From Phascolarctobacterium_A sp034086985 (lineage in GTDB: Bacteria; Bacillota; Negativicutes; Acidaminococcales; Acidaminococcaceae), in contig JAXDZG010000001.1 in NCBI GenBank assembly GCA_034086985.1, forward strand, positions 1 to 64,000: a stretch of 64,000 nt of DNA. The letters are read 5' to 3'. The notes under the pieces are model-generated. The model was not told the DNA's origin, searched no databases, and saw only the letters and a list, made by a program, of their open reading frames with translations. Positions 28,447-37,617 of this stretch are shown here, piece by piece. The translations under genes and the position numbers were made by a program. The stretch's first letter is position 1. Every line of letters begins with the position of its first letter.

Positions 28447-29421
28447 TCAACTGGCTCTAAGGCTTTCCTTGAACTTTTGGATTCTCTTGTTCTCAGCTAT
28501 GGGATATACTGTCGGAACTTCGGCATTCATAGCCTCTGTTCTCACTTCCATAGGAGTGCGTGTGCCAAATCGGTCTTGAAATCTTTCGTTGTTGTAAAAA
28601 TTAATATACTCATCTATGGCTTTCTTAAGCTCAGACTCATCCTCAAAACTTCTAAGGTTATACATCTCTGACTTTATTATTCCCCAAAAGCCTTCCATCG
28701 GGCCGTTGTCTATGCAACGTCCCTTTCTAGATAGTGAAGGAGTCATTCCTTGAGTAATAACTCTGAACTGAAATGACTGATTAGTGTAGTTGAAGCCTCT
28801 GTCACTATGGAAAATAGGCTTCGCTGTGGGATTGGACTTAATGGCTTTTTCAAAGGTACTTAGTGTAATGGCATTGTTGTTCCTATTACTTACAACATAG
28901 GCTATAATGCTTCTGTCGTATAAATCCATAATGACGCTTAAGTAAAGTTTATGCTTTATGTTGTTAGCATACCATTTAAACTCCGTTATGTCTGTTAACC
29001 ATTTTTCGTTTGGCTTTGAAGCGTTAAAATTCCTTCTTAAAAAATTTTCAGGAAGATAATATGTGGGATAATATAAATACTTATTTCTCTTCCTGCGAAT
29101 GACAGATTTAATGCCTAACTTTCTCATAATCCTATGAATACGGTTCTTGGAGTACGATTTGTTATTCAGCCTATTAATCCAAGACGTCATCCTTCTATAT
29201 CCGAGAATGTGGTTGAATGCGACATCATATTCTTGGATCAGTTGGGCTATGAGAATGTTTTCGTCATTGTTTTTCGTACCCTTATGTTTGAGCCATTTAT
29301 AATAGGAAGCTCTTGCCACGCGTAGGAGCTTGCACATTAATCGTACGCTCCAATGCTTTTCTGCGTCAAAGAACTGGATTGTTAAGAACTTGTTTTGCAG
29401 GCGACACTTGCCAAGCGTCAC
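28447..29421 (-). CDS. IS3-family transposase OrfB (DDE integrase)
   Basis: 324 residues as an open frame, opening with a GTG. It has an HTH_21 segment (NDENILIAQLIQEYD) and an rve-type DDE catalytic core: D in WLTDITEFKW, D in PIFHSDRGFNYTN, and E in the DNGPMEGFWGIIKSEMY region. The family makes the active enzyme as an OrfAB fusion by -1 frameshifting. The frame here continues from the slippery site inside orfA without a stop. All catalytic residues look present. Confidence 0.93.
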   Translation of the reverse strand: MTLGKCRLQNKFLTIQFFDAEKHWSVRLMCKLLRVARASYYKWLKHKGTKNNDENILIAQLIQEYDVAFNHILGYRRMTSWINRLNNKSYSKNRIHRIMRKLGIKSVIRRKRNKYLYYPTYYLPENFLRRNFNASKPNEKWLTDITEFKWYANNIKHKLYLSVIMDLYDRSIIAYVVSNRNNNAITLSTFEKAIKSNPTAKPIFHSDRGFNYTNQSFQFRVITQGMTPSLSRKGRCIDNGPMEGFWGIIKSEMYNLRSFEDESELKKAIDEYINFYNNERFQDRFGTRTPMEVRTEAMNAEVPTVYPIAENKRIQKFKESLRAS

Positions 29422-30092
29422 ATCCTCTCGAATTCCTCTACTTTTTTTAATAATTCATACAGCATTTCTTTTTCTCGCAGCTGTTGCTTAAGCCGATTAT
29501 TCTCACGGCGTAGCCTTTCCAATTCGCTTACTTCATCGTCATCCTTGTGGTGACCGCGCCTATCCTCCAGACCAGCTTCGGCTTTAGTTTTGAATTTTCG
29601 TACCCAACTATATACTTGAGAGTATGAAACATCATATTTTTGGGCGGTACTTTTGTAATCTTGACCATTTTCGATACAATACCGAACGATTTCTTTGCGT
29701 TCCTCTAAAGTAGTTTTTCTTTTTGCTCTAGCCATATGGACCTCCTGCTTAATGGTGGAATCTTCTAGTTCCATATTGCTATTATACTTCTTTATCCAGT
29801 CACGTAAAAGTCGTTGGTCAGAAAGATTATATTTGGCCACGATTTGGATGGCTGAGTTTTCACTACGTAAATACTCTTCAACACACCTGGTTTTAAACTC
29901 TTTAGTGTAACTTCTGTGGCCAGTGCAATAGAACACATTTGTTCCGTGATACTTGTACTTTAGAACCCATATTCTTAACAAAGAGCGGCTTATTTTGTAC
30001 TTTCTCTCAACGTGTTTTAGAGTTTCATGACTTTGAAGGTATTCTTCTACAACATTAACAATAAACTCTGGAGTATACTTTCTCTTGACCAT
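29418..30092 (-). CDS. IS3-family OrfA with three helix-turn-helix units
   Basis: 224 residues. Three successive HTH segments are visible: KHVERKYKISRSLLRIWVLKY, then IVAKYNLSDQRLLRDWIKKY, then STAQKYDVSYSQVYSWVRKF. A leucine-zipper-like end (LERLRRENNRLKQQLREKE) follows. Ordinary OrfA proteins are about 100 residues and have one such unit; IS150-type ones have about 170. GAGGAGG sits eight bases before ATG 30092. It binds the IS ends and provides the N-terminus of the OrfAB transposase. Confidence 0.9.
   Translation of the reverse strand: MVKRKYTPEFIVNVVEEYLQSHETLKHVERKYKISRSLLRIWVLKYKYHGTNVFYCTGHRSYTKEFKTRCVEEYLRSENSAIQIVAKYNLSDQRLLRDWIKKYNSNMELEDSTIKQEVHMARAKRKTTLEERKEIVRYCIENGQDYKSTAQKYDVSYSQVYSWVRKFKTKAEAGLEDRRGHHKDDDEVSELERLRRENNRLKQQLREKEMLYELLKKVEEFERM
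29441..29448 (-). promoter_or_regulatory. A7G slippery site for -1 frameshifting
   Basis: On the minus strand the orfA codons TTA AAA AAA GTA contain A7G. A -1 shift here moves into AGT AGA GGA..., which runs without a stop into the orfB frame (V-T-L-G-K-C). This is the usual IS3-family arrangement for making OrfAB. Confidence 0.85.
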
Positions 30093-30158
30093 GATGGAGT
30101 CCTCCTCTAGTAGACTTTTTATATTTGCTATGTCTACTTTAGAGGTATCATACCATAG

Positions 30159-30810
30159 TTTGGATAAGGAAGGGCTTGTTTATGCCGGTGGCGAATGGGA
30201 CGATAGCAATTATGTAGCCTTTCCTGCTGACAAGGACGCCATTATTCCTATCTGTGATGATGAATACTTTAACGATGATATTGTAGCTCGCTTCGTAGAG
30301 TTTATCAAAGTGGTTTATGGCGAGGATACCTTGGAGGAGAATTTGATCTTTATTGCTGAAGCATTAGGTGGCAATGGTTCAGCTCGCGATGTTATTCGTG
30401 CATACTTTATCAATGGTTTTTATGCTGACCATTGCAAAACTTACCAAAAGAGGCCTATTTACTGGCTCTTTGATAGCGGCAAAAAGAATGGCTTTAAGTG
30501 CCTGATTTACATGCACCGTTATCATAAAGATACCGTTGCGCGGGTGCGTACCGATTATCTGCATCAGCAGCAAGCACGCTATCGTACCAATATAGAAGAT
30601 TTGAAAAACCGCATTAATAACGCTACTAGCACGGGCATGCGCGTAAAGCTAGAAAAGCAACTGGTCGCCTTGGAAGCTCAAGCAGCAGAAGCATTTGCCT
30701 ATGAAGAAAAAATGAAGCATCTGGCGGACCAAATGCTAGAAATCGATTTAGATGATGGCGTAAAACATAACTATGCAATCTTCCAAGATGTTTTGGCAAA
30801 GATTAAGTAA
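30159..30810 (+). pseudogene. pglX: BREX methyltransferase PglX, 3' part after the IS
   Basis: This is the C-terminal 216 residues of PglX, starting LDKEGLVYAGGEWDDSNYV and ending VLAKIK. It contains the conserved YWLFDSGKKNGF and a coiled-coil end. The frame is open through the IS end back to ATG codons at 30091 and 30094, so a short hybrid protein with a leader of about 20 IS-derived residues could be made. Whether it complements the N-terminal piece is unknown. Its stop is 14 nt before the pglZ start. Confidence 0.92.
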
Positions 30811-30824
30811 GGAGTGGCTCCATA

Positions 30825-33398
30825 GTGGATGTAGAACATGTTACAAAAGAGCTGAATAAAAAGTTTGCAGCACCGCTGCAGGAATATTATAAGCGCAGAA
30901 TTGTCTTTTGGTATGATCCTGATAAGGAATTTGCCGATGATGTAGAAAACTTGTCCTTGGATAATGCCAGAGTATTGGTGCTTACCGGAAGGAACAATTT
31001 TTCTGCTAAGCTGGAGCTGCATCGTGAAGCGGACAGCAATTATTTAGTGTACTGTCCTTTGGTATATGCCAATATCGAAGACAATTGGCTGCTGGATATC
31101 GAGCTGTATAGTGAAGATTTTCGTGCGGATGTGGTCTCCTTGTGGATGGATGATCTGCATATTCCTAATGAGGAAAGCCTGCGTAAGCATGTGCAAAAGA
31201 ATAAAAAGTTTTTCAATGCCAAGGATCGTCGCAATAAATTTGCTACCTTAGTGCCCTATGTTTCCACATCCAAGCAAATCTACTTGGGCATCATGGCAGT
31301 GCTTACAGGTAGCAAAGAGGCAACATTGCAGGAGATTATTAAAACTATCCTGTGTGGAAATCTAGATAATGGTATTAATACAGCATATCAAAACCTTGTT
31401 GCCTATGATTGCCAAGGTGCATTGCACAGAATGGTGGCTACGGATATAGGCTATAGCGAGGGTGATGATTTTAGTATCAAGGAATTAGCAAGACATATTA
31501 TCGTTTCTGCTCTTTCCAAGACCATGCGTGAAGACTATCTAGAAAAGCTCAGTCGTTACTTCCAATCCACCAATCAGGCCTTTTGTTATGACTTAGTTGC
31601 AGAGTGGATGCGTAGCGATAAGGCTTCGCAATACTTTGATGTGGCACAGACGATTGAAAGAGACCTGCAACTGCCAGTTTTGCTTAGCAAATTAGATAAG
31701 AATGATATCCTGCATGTGGATTGCTTACCCTGCATTAATGAATGCGTTTTAAAGCAATTGCTCAGCGATGCATCCCATAATATCATTGATGTGAAAGGTA
31801 TTGAAAAGGCTGTGGAAGCTCGCAAGCCCTTCTTGTGGTATGACCTTTATGATTATTTTTATGAAGGGCTGCTTGCTGTTGCTAAAATGCAAGATTTCTA
31901 TGTCCAGCATGGAGCTGGATTCCATATGACGGAGCCCAAGGAAATATGGCAAGCATATTGTGATGATTTTTACAAGATGGATTGCTATTATATGGATTTT
32001 TATGAGCAGCACAGACATATTAAAGACAATACCAATAGTGAACTAGATGATTTATTCAAGCAGGTTGCCGAAGTTGTTGATAATATGTATAACAATTGGT
32101 TTCTGTCTGAGCTTACTAGCAATTGGACCAATGCTGCAGGTAGCCAGTTAGCTAACAATGGTCGTATAGAAGGAATTAAACAACAAACGGATTTCTATGA
32201 TGATTATGTGGCAAAGGCAGAAAACAAGATATATGTTATCATTTCTGATGCTATGCGCTATGAGGTGGCAACAAGACTTGCCAAAGAGTTAGAGCTAAAA
32301 ATGCAAGGTGAGGTCAAAATATCGTCCCGTCAAGGTATTTTCCCGACTATCACTCCCTTTGGTATGGCCGCTTTATTACCTCATAAAGAGCTAAGCATTG
32401 TTCCTAATGGTGACCATGTTGACGTACTTGCAGATGGACAAAGCACTGCAGCTAGCTACAGGCAAAAAATACTCCAAAAGTATAATCCGAATAGTGTAGT
32501 GGTATCTGCCAAGAAATTATTGGAAGAAAAGCGTGATGAGCGCAAGGCAAGAGTAAAAGGAATGGAAGTAGTATATATCTATCACGATGTAATTGATAGC
32601 TATAGCCATAATGATAATCCTGATACCTGCGATGCGTGCCAAAAGACTATTAGTGAGATTAAGAATCTGCTTCGCATAATTGTTAATGATTTTGGTGGAA
32701 TTCATGTGGTTATTACCGCTGATCATGGCTTCCTCTACACCCATAGGGAACTGAGCGAAAGCAATAAAACTGATATAAAGGCGTTTAAGGAGAAGGCTGT
32801 TGATTTGGGCAGACGTCATGCGATTTTGTTGCCCGGGGTAATACCCGAATACCTGTTGCCGGTGAAGCTTGCTGTTGAAGCTGGAGAGCTATGCGGCTAT
32901 GCCCCGAGGGAAAGCATTCGTTTAAAATCCAGTGGCAATAGTACAAAATTTGTCCATGGCGGCGTGTCCTTGCAGGAAATGGTTGTGCCGATTATAGACT
33001 TCACCCATTTTCGTAACAGTAGCCAAGGTTACCAACAGAACAAAGATAAGTTTGACATGAAGCCTGTTACCATTGAGTGTAACTTCTCAGGTACTACTAT
33101 CAATAATTCTATTTTCAGCTTGAGTTTTTATCAAAAGGAGCCTGTTGGTGGCAATAGATTTACAGCAACATATAAGGTTTACTTTACGAATGTGGCTGGC
33201 AAACCAATCTGCCAACCTTGTGTAATCATTGCGGCTAAAACCTCTCACGTAGAAACGGATCGCATTTTAAAGGCACACTTTACCCTAAATAACCAGCCAT
33301 ACGACAAAAAGGAAAAGTATTATCTGGTTATTGAAGGTGCCGATGGTAGTATTTATAAACGAGTGGAATTTACGATTGATATAGCTTTTGATTTTTAA
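30825..33398 (+). CDS. pglZ: BREX phosphatase-fold protein PglZ
   Basis: 857 residues, the usual PglZ length. The alkaline-phosphatase-like domain has VIISDAMRYEVATRL (D475) and ITADHGFLYTH (D633, H634), which would bind the metal. The start is GTG 30825, with AAGGAG ten bases upstream. PglZ is needed for BREX methylation and restriction and interacts with PglX. The frame is intact despite the IS in the preceding gene. Confidence 0.93.
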   Translation: MDVEHVTKELNKKFAAPLQEYYKRRIVFWYDPDKEFADDVENLSLDNARVLVLTGRNNFSAKLELHREADSNYLVYCPLVYANIEDNWLLDIELYSEDFRADVVSLWMDDLHIPNEESLRKHVQKNKKFFNAKDRRNKFATLVPYVSTSKQIYLGIMAVLTGSKEATLQEIIKTILCGNLDNGINTAYQNLVAYDCQGALHRMVATDIGYSEGDDFSIKELARHIIVSALSKTMREDYLEKLSRYFQSTNQAFCYDLVAEWMRSDKASQYFDVAQTIERDLQLPVLLSKLDKNDILHVDCLPCINECVLKQLLSDASHNIIDVKGIEKAVEARKPFLWYDLYDYFYEGLLAVAKMQDFYVQHGAGFHMTEPKEIWQAYCDDFYKMDCYYMDFYEQHRHIKDNTNSELDDLFKQVAEVVDNMYNNWFLSELTSNWTNAAGSQLANNGRIEGIKQQTDFYDDYVAKAENKIYVIISDAMRYEVATRLAKELELKMQGEVKISSRQGIFPTITPFGMAALLPHKELSIVPNGDHVDVLADGQSTAASYRQKILQKYNPNSVVVSAKKLLEEKRDERKARVKGMEVVYIYHDVIDSYSHNDNPDTCDACQKTISEIKNLLRIIVNDFGGIHVVITADHGFLYTHRELSESNKTDIKAFKEKAVDLGRRHAILLPGVIPEYLLPVKLAVEAGELCGYAPRESIRLKSSGNSTKFVHGGVSLQEMVVPIIDFTHFRNSSQGYQQNKDKFDMKPVTIECNFSGTTINNSIFSLSFYQKEPVGGNRFTATYKVYFTNVAGKPICQPCVIIAAKTSHVETDRILKAHFTLNNQPYDKKEKYYLVIEGADGSIYKRVEFTIDIAFDF

Positions 33399-33416
33399 TG
33401 GGGAAGGGGAAGAGAG

Positions 33417-36400
33417 ATGGCTCAGCATTTATCAATAAGGGTGCCTTGGAAGGACAATGGATATAATGGGTTGGTTTGTGACAAGCCCTGCTACAACAAT
33501 GCCTGTTTAAGACTTAAGAATATTGCCAGTAACAGGGATGATGAACTAGAGGATGGTTTGAAGGGTTGTCCCATTAAAGGGCATGAAGCAGAAATACCTT
33601 GTTTAGGTGAGGGCGGATGTTTTATGTCCAGCGAGACATATATTAAAGAAACCATTCATCCTTACCAAAAAACAAGCAAGCAGCATAAACACTTTTTGCC
33701 GACCCAGTTGGTCTATCCACCTTTTTCCCTGCCAGCTAGGCCCTTTGCGTGGACCATGTTGTATAAGGACGGGGACAAACATTATTTCAAGAAATTGGTT
33801 GAAAAGTACTGCATAGATTTTGATGAGGATGACGAGCCAGAATTAGGCTTTGATACCAACTGGGTTCAAGATGCGGAAAACCAAAAAAATATTTTTAAGG
33901 AATTCTACACTGATGTAAAAATTGATGAATCCCTGGTCATTCCTTATGCTAAGCAGGTTCCTTTCATTGAAGATACCAAGCGCGTTGTGATGGGTATCGG
34001 TTGGGTAAAATCGATAACTGAGCCGCCAGAGCATAAGCATACTAATGCTGGGAGCTTACGCTCTATTTTATGGGAAACCATGATTGGCCACTCTATTAGA
34101 GAGGACTGCGAAGATGGCTTCTTATTACCATATAGGGAATTAATGGATTACGCCAAGGCCCATCCAGAATTTGATATTAGAACGGCTACAGTTTTTGTGG
34201 ATGATGAATATTTTGACGAGTTTTCCTATGCTACGGAGCACGCTTCCCATGATGCAGTAATTAGCGTACTCTTACAGACTATTAAGGCATTGCGAGTAAT
34301 CAAAGATTGCGGCATACCAGGAAACTGGAAACACTGTATCAAGTGGACTAAGGCTCGCTTAGAAGAAGTATGGCTAGACCGCGGGCCCTATCCAGGTTTA
34401 GGTACTATGCTGAGAGTAGCTGGATTATCCTGTGGCTATATTATGGCAAGGGAAATTAAAGCCAAGGTTGATGATTTGGCTGAATATGAGACTGTAGTGC
34501 GCCAAGCATTAGGAGAACCTAAAAAATTCTTCAGCAAGAAAATCCAAGGCTTGCTACGCTATAAAGCCAAAAATTTGCAAGCTATTTTACAGCTACAGGG
34601 CGAGAGAAGGTCACTGTTTTGGTTATTAGCAAGAATGGCTTTAACAGAGGAGCAAGCAAGAATAATTTATGATGCTGCCGAAAGGCAAAAGGCTGGTTTA
34701 GCTCTGACAGATAAAGAAATACTTGCAAACCCGTACATACTATACGAAAAGACCAGAATTCTATTGCCTGAGAATATTATTCCTCTAAAGGTTATTGATA
34801 GAGCTGTATATCCACCAGATGTAATATATGATACCAATCCTTTAGAAGAGCCAACGGCGCTTGAATCCTGTAATGATGAGCGTAGGGTAAGAGCATATTT
34901 TATAAGTCTTTTGGAGCAGCACGCTTTAGAAGGACACACTGTATATCCAGTAAACTTCTTGATTAATGAATTAAATGATATGCCTATTGAACCTGCATGC
35001 GAGGTTAGTAGTGATGTTATTGACACCATGGATAACTTTTTGGCTCTAGAGCTAGTAAAAGTTACTTGTAAAAATGGAGAAACAGCTTATCAACTGCACA
35101 GATTGGCAGAAATTGATGAGGTTATTCGTAGCGCTGTTGAAGCTAGATTAAATGGCAAAAGGCATGTAGTACAAGAGGACTGGAACAAGATTGTCCAAGA
35201 GGCCTTTAAAGGAAAGCCTAAAGCTCCCAATGAAGACAAGGCTAGAGAAGAGAAGGCTGCCATTCTTAAAGAATTAGCTGAATCCAGATTATCCGTTCTC
35301 ATTGGCGGTGCCGGTACGGGAAAAACTACACTGCTGGCCTTGCTGTGCAAGTCTCCTAAAATTAGAGATGGCAAGGTTTTGCTGCTTGCTCCAACTGGTA
35401 AAGCTCGTGTAAGAATGAGGCAAGCCATGCAGGAGCAGGGTGTTGACTGCGAAGCTAAAACTGTTGCTCAGTTCCTAGGACAAAGCAAGCGTTACAATTA
35501 TTATACAATGCAATATCATCTGTCCAATCAAGACGCTAAGGATGTTCCTTTTACTGTAATCATTGATGAGTGCTCCATGCTGACAGAGGAGATGTTTGGT
35601 GCCTTGTTAGAAGCTTTGCGTAAAGGGGCCCAGCGTATTATTCTTGTTGGCGATCCTAATCAACTGCCTCCTATAGGCGCTGGCCGTCCTTTTGTGGATT
35701 TGGTGAATAAATTAAATCACGATATCAAGAACTTCCCCAAGGTAGGTAAAGGTTTTGGCCAGCTTACCATAACCGTAAGACAAACATCTGATGATGGTAC
35801 TCCAAGAGGCGATACAGAATTAGCTAATTGGTATACGAGGGATTCTGCAAAGCCGGATGATAATATCTTTATTGATTTGGAAAGTGGCAAGCTTGTAGAC
35901 CATGTAGAGTTAAAGAAGTGGAGTACACCGGAAGAACTGGAGCAGTTAATTCTGGATACTATTGCACATGAAACTGATATGCAGGATGTGGATGATGTTA
36001 AAGGCTTTAATCTATCCATTGGCGGACAGGTGAATAATGGTTGGATGAACTTTGGTGGCAGCAGTATATTGATTAAAAAATTAGAGGCTTGGCAAATACT
36101 ATCCGCCTATAAGAGTGATCCAAGTATTGGTACGGCAACGATTAATCGCTATATCCAAGGCAAGTATCATGATCAAAAAAGCTTAGAGCTTGATGACTTC
36201 AAAGTAAGGGGTACTCCGTATCTTTTGGGTACGGAGGGAATACTCTATGGTGACAAGGTAATTAATATTGTTAATTCGAGTAGAAAAGGATATGATTGTG
36301 TAAAAAGGCAGACAGTGGAAGGCTATGTAGCAAATGGTGAGGTTGGCATTGTAGACTATCTGAGCACTTCGGGTTATAAATGTCATAGAATTCGTTTTTC

Positions 36401-37130
36401 ATCCCAACCAGAAAGAGGGTATAGCTGGTTCTCTAGTGTTGGTGAAGAGGGCAATAACGATTTAGAGCTGGCCTATGCACTTACTGTACACAAGTCCCAA
36501 GGCAGCGAGTTTGGTAAGGTCATCTTAGTGCTAAGTGAGCCTAGTAATATGCTTTCGAGGGAATTACTTTATACCGCTATCACGCGCCAAAAAGACAAGC
36601 TTATTATTCTCTATAATGATGATGCTTATAAGCTGAGAAACTATGCTTCTACTGCTTTTTCTGAAGTAGCAAGAAGATTTACCTGCCTGTTTGAAAATCC
36701 CGATATTGTGGAGTACAAGAAAAAGTACTATGAGCAAAACCTCATTCACAAGACCCGTAGGGGCGAATTGGTGCGCTCTAAGTCCGAGGTTATTATCGCT
36801 AATGAGCTGGACCATGCCGGCATCCCTTATGAATACGAAAAGGAGCTTGTTCTAGAGAATGATGGTATGAGAATACCTGATTTCACCATTGAGGATGCCG
36901 AGACCGGTAAGTGCTTCTATTGGGAGCATTGTGGTATGCTGGGTGATGTTGAGTACGCTAGACGTTGGGAAGAAAAGAAAGCTCTGTATGCTAGGCATGA
37001 GATTTTCGAGGATGTAAACCTCATTGTGTCCAAGGATGATCTTAATGGTGGCATTGACTCCGCAGCTATTTCGGCCCTGATTAAAAAGTACTTGAAAGAT
37101 TTGGTAAAAAATCCTGATTATCTAAATTAA
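33417..37130 (+). CDS. RecD/UvrD-like helicase with nuclease-like C-terminus
   Basis: 1237 residues. An N-terminal 600-residue region, with HhH-like helices near the middle, precedes a superfamily 1 motor. The motor shows Walker A GGAGTGKTTLLALL (about 630-), DECSM at about 717, GDPNQLPP, and the UvrD C-terminal ALTVHKSQGSEFGKVILV. The last 130 residues contain KSEVIIANELDHAGI, a PDFTIED and YWEHCGM, resembling the PD-(D/E)XK-type tail of some helicases, although the canonical lysine is not seen. In type 1 BREX the gene after pglZ is brxL. Here this helicase takes its place. GGGGAAGGGGAAGAG is the ribosome site. Confidence 0.85.
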   Translation: MAQHLSIRVPWKDNGYNGLVCDKPCYNNACLRLKNIASNRDDELEDGLKGCPIKGHEAEIPCLGEGGCFMSSETYIKETIHPYQKTSKQHKHFLPTQLVYPPFSLPARPFAWTMLYKDGDKHYFKKLVEKYCIDFDEDDEPELGFDTNWVQDAENQKNIFKEFYTDVKIDESLVIPYAKQVPFIEDTKRVVMGIGWVKSITEPPEHKHTNAGSLRSILWETMIGHSIREDCEDGFLLPYRELMDYAKAHPEFDIRTATVFVDDEYFDEFSYATEHASHDAVISVLLQTIKALRVIKDCGIPGNWKHCIKWTKARLEEVWLDRGPYPGLGTMLRVAGLSCGYIMAREIKAKVDDLAEYETVVRQALGEPKKFFSKKIQGLLRYKAKNLQAILQLQGERRSLFWLLARMALTEEQARIIYDAAERQKAGLALTDKEILANPYILYEKTRILLPENIIPLKVIDRAVYPPDVIYDTNPLEEPTALESCNDERRVRAYFISLLEQHALEGHTVYPVNFLINELNDMPIEPACEVSSDVIDTMDNFLALELVKVTCKNGETAYQLHRLAEIDEVIRSAVEARLNGKRHVVQEDWNKIVQEAFKGKPKAPNEDKAREEKAAILKELAESRLSVLIGGAGTGKTTLLALLCKSPKIRDGKVLLLAPTGKARVRMRQAMQEQGVDCEAKTVAQFLGQSKRYNYYTMQYHLSNQDAKDVPFTVIIDECSMLTEEMFGALLEALRKGAQRIILVGDPNQLPPIGAGRPFVDLVNKLNHDIKNFPKVGKGFGQLTITVRQTSDDGTPRGDTELANWYTRDSAKPDDNIFIDLESGKLVDHVELKKWSTPEELEQLILDTIAHETDMQDVDDVKGFNLSIGGQVNNGWMNFGGSSILIKKLEAWQILSAYKSDPSIGTATINRYIQGKYHDQKSLELDDFKVRGTPYLLGTEGILYGDKVINIVNSSRKGYDCVKRQTVEGYVANGEVGIVDYLSTSGYKCHRIRFSSQPERGYSWFSSVGEEGNNDLELAYALTVHKSQGSEFGKVILVLSEPSNMLSRELLYTAITRQKDKLIILYNDDAYKLRNYASTAFSEVARRFTCLFENPDIVEYKKKYYEQNLIHKTRRGELVRSKSEVIIANELDHAGIPYEYEKELVLENDGMRIPDFTIEDAETGKCFYWEHCGMLGDVEYARRWEEKKALYARHEIFEDVNLIVSKDDLNGGIDSAAISALIKKYLKDLVKNPDYLN

Positions 37131-37183
37131 CATTGATTTCGCCCTGGCTTAGGCTGGGGCGTAGATCTAGGAGTGTGACCTTT

Positions 37184-37471
37184 ATGCTTAATCTTCTAAA
37201 TGAAAAGGTGAGTCATAAGTCTTTAGGCGAGGGCACCATTGTGGAAGTGGAAGATGAAGTAATTACTGTGCAGTTTGCGAAAAAGACTAGTAAATTCACT
37301 TTTCCTGCTGCTTTTGAAAAGTATTTGACTGCGCAGAATCCTGCAATAGCATCTATGATACAGGGAATGCTAGGAGACATCAAAGCGGCAGAAGCCAAGG
37401 CCAAGGAGGAACAAAAAGCCAGAATAGAGCAAAGGTTGGCAGAGACATCGATAGAGGATAGTGAAGATTAA
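37184..37471 (+). CDS. Small protein with helicase-type Tudor/SH3-like domain
   Basis: 95 residues from ATG 37184 (AGGAG upstream); an earlier in-frame ATG at 37133 lacks a ribosome site. The segment VSHKSLGEGTIVEVEDEVITVQF is the beta-barrel often found as a DUF3553-like tail or RNAP-binding domain of helicases. The rest is an alanine- and glutamate-rich helix. It may be a detached accessory domain of the preceding helicase. No catalytic motif is seen. Confidence 0.6.
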   Translation: MLNLLNEKVSHKSLGEGTIVEVEDEVITVQFAKKTSKFTFPAAFEKYLTAQNPAIASMIQGMLGDIKAAEAKAKEEQKARIEQRLAETSIEDSED

Positions 37472-37617
37472 TCAATTAGTTATAAAGGGCAGCACTTCTC
37501 GGCTGTACCCTCAGTTAAGATGGAGACTGGGTTCGAGTATTCACATTTATTATAGTTGATAGCATTTCTATTTAGCAACGTTATTTGAAGTAAGCAGGAA
37601 AAGTAAGGGTGTGTAAT

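Larger units (their letters stand above)
28370..30155 (-). mobile_element. IS3-family insertion sequence in pglX
   Basis: 1786 bp with TG...CA ends. The terminal repeats are imperfect: both ends show AAGTAGACATA starting 16 nt in, followed by a shared AAATAT. The flanking TAG (28367-28369 and 30156-30158) is the 3-bp target duplication. It carries orfA and orfB on the minus strand, joined by an A7G slippery site. It is longer than most IS3 members because orfA is long. It lies opposite to the BREX operon and no terminator is evident, so its polar effect on pglZ is uncertain. Confidence 0.95.

Noticed and set aside
28447..30092. orfA and orfB as two independent genes, orfB starting with the GTG
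   Set aside because: The A7G slippery site and the open orfB frame behind it fit the -1 frameshift product of IS3 elements. The GTG lacks a ribosome site.
30085..30810. A separate 241-residue gene
   Set aside because: Its first 24 residues come from the IS end. The rest is the C-terminus of PglX in the original frame, so it is annotated as the 3' piece.
33417..37130. Calling the large helicase BrxL or BrxHI
   Set aside because: No Lon-like protease domain and no Lhr-type signature are seen. The motor motifs are of RecD/UvrD type.
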